Of a stretch of 9,643 nt of DNA, positions 5,654-9,643 are shown one piece after another. Every line of letters starts with the position of its first letter. Within the stretch, counting starts at the first letter, position 1. The stretch covers positions 1 through 9,643 of the forward strand of contig DQRJ01000021.1 in assembly GCA_015663855.1 (NCBI GenBank), given 5' to 3'. A program made the position numbers and the translations under genes. This DNA comes from Flavobacteriales bacterium (lineage in GTDB: Bacteria; Bacteroidota; Bacteroidia; Flavobacteriales_D; Sanyastnellaceae). The notes beneath the pieces are model-generated. The model was not told the origin of the DNA and ran no database searches. It saw only the letters and a list, made by a program, of their open reading frames with translations.

Positions 5654-8600
5654 GGGATAAGGACTTCGGGCTTATCGCCTAAGGTATTAAAATAATCATT
5701 CACTTTGTCGCGGTAATATGGAACTAAATCAGCGGGCACTGTTCGTAACAATTCAAGCTCATTTGCCTTATTTCGTAGATAATCAATCATTTGAGGAGAG
5801 TCGGGGTGGAGGGTTTGGTCTCCGACACGTGACTTACGCTCATCTTTTTCACCTCGAATTCTTTCCGCCTCCTCGGCTTCGAGTAAACGAGAGAGGATAT
5901 TTCGCTGTCTTTCAAGCGTGGCAATATCGACATTTCGATTAATCAAATCTCGTTCGAGATCTTCCATTTCCTCAGCGATCTTCTTCATTTCGCCACCGTC
6001 ACCGGACCCGTCTTCATTTAATTCTTGTGCCTTTTGCTTTGCCATCTGTCTTAGAGCGGCCTGTTGAGCGGCCATTTCGGCGAGCTCTTTACTCATTCCG
6101 GAGCCGCGTTTCCCCGATTCTCCCTTGTTTGAATTTTCACCCATCTTCTTCTTCATAGCCTCAAGCTTCTTCCCGAGCGCCTCCTGCATCTTTTTCATAT
6201 CGCCAGCCTTAGGGGAGGGTTTGGACCCAGAACCACCAGGCTTACTGCAATTACCTGAGCCAGGATTTTTACACTCCTGCTTCTTCTGCATCTGTTGTAA
6301 AGCCTCATCAAGGAGCAAAGCCAAATTGTTAAAAGAAGTCATCACATACTGCTGATTCATAGTGATTTGAGCGGTTTTTCTATCACCAAACCCGCCTAAA
6401 GCTTTTTCCATGTGATGGTTCACAAGTCCGATCTCTCTGTTCACGGCTCCGGCGAGTTGGCGAACCCTAAGGGAGAGCGCGAAAAGTGAGTCGGCAACCA
6501 TCTTTGCTTCGTCTTTCAGAGAACGCTGGGTCTGGCCGTGAATAACGTAGCGAGGGTCTTGATTTTCTGTTTTACCGAGCTCACCCATTAGTTTTTCTTC
6601 GTCGAAAGACAGCGTTATGATATTTTCTAAAAGCGCCCTTAACGCGTCCATGTCCTCCTGTTCGTCCTCGGACTCAGACTCCATTTGCATGCTTTCCATC
6701 CTCTGGGCGAGTTCCTCCATCTTTTCAGCGGCGCTTTTTTGCTTCTCGGAGGCCTTTTTTTCCTTCCCTTTGTCTAATTCTTCTGAGCTTTCTTTTTGGT
6801 CTTCCTGAATCGATTTTTCGTCATCCTCACTGTTGAGCATCGGGTTAGGATTCTCGAGCTCTTTGTTGTCTTTTTCGAGCTCGTCGATCTTCTTTTGGAT
6901 ATCTTCGAAAGCCTTGTTTAAGCTGTCCTGAGCGGACTTAAGATCTTCGCTAGGTAATTCTTCCTTCTCGGTTTTTTCAGCGAGATCACGTTGTTTTTCA
7001 GCGAGCTCCTTGAGCTTTTTAACGGTTTCGTCCATTTTAACCTCCCACTCGAGCTGCTTAAACTGCTCTAAAGCTCGATCAAGTTCCTTTTCAAGAGCGT
7101 CTTGGCCGACATCCATTTTTTCGAGCTGTTTTTGGATTTCATCGGGATCCATAGCTTCCATAAGCTCTTGCATCTTCTTGTAGAGCTCGCGGAGTTCGTC
7201 CGACATTACCTCGTCCATAAGCTTCTGTAGCTCGTTCTGCTTCTCCATGATTCTCTCTTCTTGGGGAGAGAACTCGTTAAGCTTTTCGTTCTTTATTTCG
7301 TTCGCCTTTTTTACTTCGTCGATCTTTTTACGGAGCTCTTCCTGCTTCTTCAAGAGCTCTTCAAGCGCCCGCTTATCCTGCCAATCCATTTCCCGCTCCT
7401 CCCTTAAACGCTCTTTAAACGCCTCCATTTCGCGACGTAACTCTTCGGCCTTTTCTACCGCATCTTCAATAGAGGCTTCGATTTCTTCATTAGCCTCGTC
7501 TCGTTCTTCGAGTAATTCGTTTTCATCGGGAGCCGAAAACACCCTTGTCGAAGTTTTAGAGGACTTGAATCCATTTACCCCATCATTATCCCAAACCTCT
7601 AGCCAGTACTCCACCGCATCACCCGCAGAAAGCTCTAGTGATTTCATATCCCACGTGAAGAAGAACTCATCCGTTTTGCCAGAAGGTCTGTCAAGAAGAG
7701 TGTAGTTCGGAGACTTTTCACCGGCCTTCTTTACTGCGAACACGAGCTTAGTAAATCCGTAATCGTCGCTAACACCTCCGGTGAAATATCTTAACTGTCG
7801 AGTTGTGCTATCCTCAAGCTCCACAACTTTAATTACCGGCCTTCTGTCTGCGACCACCCGTAAAGAGAACCTCATAGAATCAACAGCCCCTAAATCTTTA
7901 TTTTCAGGGACTAACCAATATGGAACGGTCGCTTCAGCTCTCCAAGAAGCGGCATAAATTCGCCCTGTAATATTTTCGGTTTCTACTAGAGAGTCCCCGA
8001 CCCGAATTCTAAACTCGTCAGAGTCCTTAACTCGGCACTCCCATCTTATTGTAGTGCCTTCAGGAACAACGACGTCACCGTGATTTGTTTGGTCAATATA
8101 CTCAAGGCCGGTATAGGAAGGAGGGGTGGCGCCTAACGAGAACTCTAAAACCCTTGGCACAGGAAGCGCGAGAAGGGTGTATTCAGGGGAGTTCCAACCA
8201 TTTGCAGAGCAACGGAAATAGGCGTCTGACCTTAGAGATGTGAAAACGTACTTAAAGAGACCTCCTCGAAGCCGCTCCATCCGATATCTATTTTCGCCCT
8301 CTTCGAGATAGACAGTTGAAGGAACGACACTTCCCTCCACCCTCACAACGAAGTCGAAACCTTCACCCACGGGCGCTTTAAGCGGAACGGAAACCACAAC
8401 GAATCGAAACGGCGAAGGCGCCTCGAAAGATGTCCGGTGTTGGATTAATCGTTCGGCGGGCTCGGAAACGACGGACGGTCTCCAAATTAAAACCGAAAAA
8501 AGCACGACTATCGGTCCGATAGCGTACTTCAAATACCGTGCGTTCTCTTTAATATCGATAGCGCTTGTAAAAGGAATCGGACTTAACTCGAGAGTCCGCT

Positions 8601-9009
8601 GTTCGACACTTGCTATTAAAAGGTCAACGTTTAAGTCGGATTTTTCGTCGTGGTTCGCAATTTGGCCTTGAAGTTGAAGAGTATTAAGGAGCTTATCCTT
8701 TACCTCAGGGAAGTGATCCCCCACAATTTTACTCGCATCTTCATGACTGATTATTTTCCCGAGACGCGCAATGTGCAGCAAAGGAATTATGATCATTTTA
8801 CCGATGACCCCGGCCGCCACAACAGTAAAAGACCAAAACAAAACCGTTCGCCCCATCACTCCAAAACGTCCGAAATACTCTGTAACAGCAAGAAGTAAAA
8901 AGCCCGCGGTCACAATTGCCGTGGCTAATAAAACGCCCTTGAGCGCCTTGTTACGGTAGTATTTCCGTACAAAAGCGTCGAGTTTTTCTATGAGAGATAT
9001 ATAAGTCAT
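5650..9009 (-). CDS. DUF4175-family large membrane-anchored coiled-coil protein
   Basis: A protein of 1119 residues from the ATG at 9009. Three hydrophobic segments are visible at about 21-45, 54-78 and 161-176; between them lies a conserved-looking RLGKIISHEDASKIVG / FPEVKDKLLNTLQLQ segment. A beta-rich region (about 190-490), probably periplasmic if the N-terminus is inside, has Ig-like repeats such as PSYTGLEY and VPEGTTIRW. From about 497 to 800 it is very rich in Glu and Lys and predicted to form long coiled coils. A further helical part follows, interrupted by a Gly/Ser/Pro/Lys linker with two Cys (about 913-936), and the tail ends in YYRDKVNDYFNTLGDKPEVLIP. I recognise it as the Bacteroidota DUF4175 type; molecular function is unknown. 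An upstream ATG at 9060 would add 17 residues but lies before the likely promoter. It is first in the operon and coupled by ATGA overlap to the ATPase gene. Confidence 0.88.
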   Translation of the reverse strand: MTYISLIEKLDAFVRKYYRNKALKGVLLATAIVTAGFLLLAVTEYFGRFGVMGRTVLFWSFTVVAAGVIGKMIIIPLLHIARLGKIISHEDASKIVGDHFPEVKDKLLNTLQLQGQIANHDEKSDLNVDLLIASVEQRTLELSPIPFTSAIDIKENARYLKYAIGPIVVLFSVLIWRPSVVSEPAERLIQHRTSFEAPSPFRFVVVSVPLKAPVGEGFDFVVRVEGSVVPSTVYLEEGENRYRMERLRGGLFKYVFTSLRSDAYFRCSANGWNSPEYTLLALPVPRVLEFSLGATPPSYTGLEYIDQTNHGDVVVPEGTTIRWECRVKDSDEFRIRVGDSLVETENITGRIYAASWRAEATVPYWLVPENKDLGAVDSMRFSLRVVADRRPVIKVVELEDSTTRQLRYFTGGVSDDYGFTKLVFAVKKAGEKSPNYTLLDRPSGKTDEFFFTWDMKSLELSAGDAVEYWLEVWDNDGVNGFKSSKTSTRVFSAPDENELLEERDEANEEIEASIEDAVEKAEELRREMEAFKERLREEREMDWQDKRALEELLKKQEELRKKIDEVKKANEIKNEKLNEFSPQEERIMEKQNELQKLMDEVMSDELRELYKKMQELMEAMDPDEIQKQLEKMDVGQDALEKELDRALEQFKQLEWEVKMDETVKKLKELAEKQRDLAEKTEKEELPSEDLKSAQDSLNKAFEDIQKKIDELEKDNKELENPNPMLNSEDDEKSIQEDQKESSEELDKGKEKKASEKQKSAAEKMEELAQRMESMQMESESEDEQEDMDALRALLENIITLSFDEEKLMGELGKTENQDPRYVIHGQTQRSLKDEAKMVADSLFALSLRVRQLAGAVNREIGLVNHHMEKALGGFGDRKTAQITMNQQYVMTSFNNLALLLDEALQQMQKKQECKNPGSGNCSKPGGSGSKPSPKAGDMKKMQEALGKKLEAMKKKMGENSNKGESGKRGSGMSKELAEMAAQQAALRQMAKQKAQELNEDGSGDGGEMKKIAEEMEDLERDLINRNVDIATLERQRNILSRLLEAEEAERIRGEKDERKSRVGDQTLHPDSPQMIDYLRNKANELELLRTVPADLVPYYRDKVNDYFNTLGDKPEVLIP

Positions 9010-9020
9010 GTTCGGACCCT

Positions 9021-9028
9021 TAAAGGTA
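9021..9028 (-). promoter_or_regulatory. Candidate -7 promoter element of the DUF4175-ATPase-ybeY-mnmG operon
   Basis: The minus strand reads TACCTTTA, one mismatch from TAnnTTTG, 11 nt upstream of the ATG at 9009. A TTTA at the start of TTTACGG lies 21 nt further upstream and could serve as a degenerate -33 element. The resulting leader would be very short. It sits in a 50-bp spacer shared with the divergent gene starting at 9060. Confidence 0.35.
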
Positions 9029-9030
9029 CG

Positions 9031-9038
9031 TATCTTGC
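9031..9038 (+). promoter_or_regulatory. Candidate -7-like element for the divergent lamin-tail gene
   Basis: The plus strand reads TATCTTGC, equivalent to the common Bacteroidota TATCTTTGC with one T missing. It lies 21 nt before the ATG at 9060 and immediately next to the candidate promoter on the other strand. This is a weak match supported mainly by position. Confidence 0.25.
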
Positions 9039-9059
9039 CCCTCTGTCCGTAAACGAACA

Positions 9060-9643
9060 ATGATGATTAAAATTCGCCAACTTATTCTCCTTTCTGCGCT
9101 ATTTTTTGCAGCCTCTTTATCTCCTATCGCTCAAGTCGTTGTAATAAACGAAGTAGATGCTTTAGTGGCTGAAGCGTCACAATTTGTTGAGCTTAGCGGT
9201 GTGCCAAACATGGCTTTAGACGGATTTTCGTTAGCTTTCGTTAAGTCAAGCTGGTTAGGAGGTGGAGCTTATGGTATAGAGGTGTATGATGCGATGCTTT
9301 TAGATGGACAGCAATTGAATTCAGAGGGGTTTTGGTCTATGGAATTAGAATTAAACATCACGATTGCGGCGGTGGCGATTTACGAATCCGATTTAAGCGG
9401 TATCATCATAGGCGAAGAGCCCCCCTCTGAAGACATCGTGGACGCTCTGGTCTACGGGAACACATCCCCAACTCACCCGCAAGCATTGATTTTGATTCAA
9501 GCCCTTATGCCTCTCGGTTCAGGAATTTTATATGAAGGCGCAGAGGAAAATAGCCAGGGACACTCACTTTCGAGATTGCCAAACGGGGGAGAAGCCTTCG
9601 ACTTGGCCGCCTATGTTTTGCAACCCCCTTCTCAAGGAGCCAC
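9060..9643 (+). CDS. Secreted lamin-tail-domain-like protein, N-terminal part (cut by window edge)
   Basis: A frame open for 194 codons from tandem ATG codons (9060, 9063) to the right edge. The N-terminus MMIKIRQLILLSALFFAASLS with a likely cleavage near SPIAQ is a Sec signal peptide. The mature part begins VVVINEVDALVAEASQFVEL, then LDGFSLAFVKS, and later HSLSRLPNGGEAFDL and PPSQGAT. This order (INEV..., FVEL, L.G..L.., S..R.P.G, ...P..G...N) is that of lamin-tail domains (LTD) in secreted bacterial proteins. Such domains in Bacteroidota usually sit in larger extracellular proteins, often with nucleases, adhesion repeats or sorting tails, so the remainder cannot be predicted. It is divergent from the DUF4175 operon and separated by 50 bp. 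No Shine-Dalgarno is seen. Function beyond secretion is unknown. Confidence 0.72.
   Translation, partial: MMIKIRQLILLSALFFAASLSPIAQVVVINEVDALVAEASQFVELSGVPNMALDGFSLAFVKSSWLGGGAYGIEVYDAMLLDGQQLNSEGFWSMELELNITIAAVAIYESDLSGIIIGEEPPSEDIVDALVYGNTSPTHPQALILIQALMPLGSGILYEGAEENSQGHSLSRLPNGGEAFDLAAYVLQPPSQGA

Noticed and set aside
5821..5836. CACGTG core near the 3' end of the DUF4175-like gene as parS
   Set aside because: Flanks (CCGA...ACTT) do not match the consensus arms.
7647..7662. TATCCCACGTGAAGAA as a parS-like site
   Set aside because: Four mismatches in the fixed arm positions; within the range expected for a chance core.
7247..7705. 152-codon open frame on the plus strand within the DUF4175-like gene
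   Set aside because: It is the antisense of the Glu/Lys-rich coiled-coil segment, giving a low-complexity Ser/Phe-rich product; a shadow of the real gene.
9010..9060. ATG at 9060 as the start of the DUF4175-like protein
   Set aside because: The extra 17 residues (MFVYGQRGKIRTFKGPN) do not look like the family N-terminus and would place the start upstream of the candidate promoter; ATG at 9009 precedes the typical LIEKLDAFVRKYYRN start.

Overview
The window looks like chromosomal DNA from a member of the Bacteroidota, most likely a flavobacterial or cryomorphaceae-like lineage. Three things point there. The run DUF4175-type membrane protein, GHKL ATPase, YbeY, MnmG is one I recall from Bacteroidota genomes. 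A TATCTTTGCA element, matching the Bacteroidota promoter -7 motif TAnnTTTG, lies upstream of the aldehyde dehydrogenase. Start codons lack clear Shine-Dalgarno sequences. No tRNA, rRNA, CRISPR array, insertion sequence or phage gene was seen.

Layout from left to right. Positions 1-821 (minus) hold the N-terminal part of a lipoprotein resembling TlpA/ResA-type thiol-disulfide proteins; the window edge cuts it just before the expected thioredoxin CxxC. Directly upstream of it, 2 nt away, is a full ALDH7-type aldehyde dehydrogenase (824-2353, minus). Divergent from that is a small cysteine-cluster (YkgJ/UPF0153-type) protein at 2408-2923 (plus). Its 3' end overlaps tail-to-tail by 32 bp with mnmG (2892-4760, minus). 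mnmG is the last gene of a tight minus-strand operon that reads DUF4175-like protein (9009-5650), GHKL ATPase (5653-5240, ATGA overlap), ybeY (5196-4768), mnmG (4760-2892). A divergent gene starting at 9060 (plus) encodes the N-terminus of a secreted lamin-tail-domain-like protein and runs off the right edge.

The most notable non-gene signal is a pair of parS-like centromere sites. One is a perfect 16-bp palindrome, TGTTCCACGTGGAACA, in the last codons of ybeY (4778-4793). The other is a one-mismatch copy inside mnmG (3569-3584). These match the general ParB-binding consensus TGTTnCACGTGnAACA. mnmG (gidA) is often origin-proximal, so the locus is probably a ParB-loading region near oriC whose centromere sites lie inside coding sequence.

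Functionally, mnmG (tRNA wobble-uridine modification) and ybeY (16S rRNA 3'-end maturation and quality control) form a translation-maintenance pair. They are co-transcribed with a large membrane/coiled-coil protein and a RsbW-like ATPase whose partners are not in the window. The left-hand genes (aldehyde oxidation, a probable periplasmic redox lipoprotein) have no obvious link to that operon. I see well-known families throughout and no clear evidence for an entirely new system; the coding-embedded parS pair and a strong hairpin over a lipoprotein signal sequence deserve most attention.
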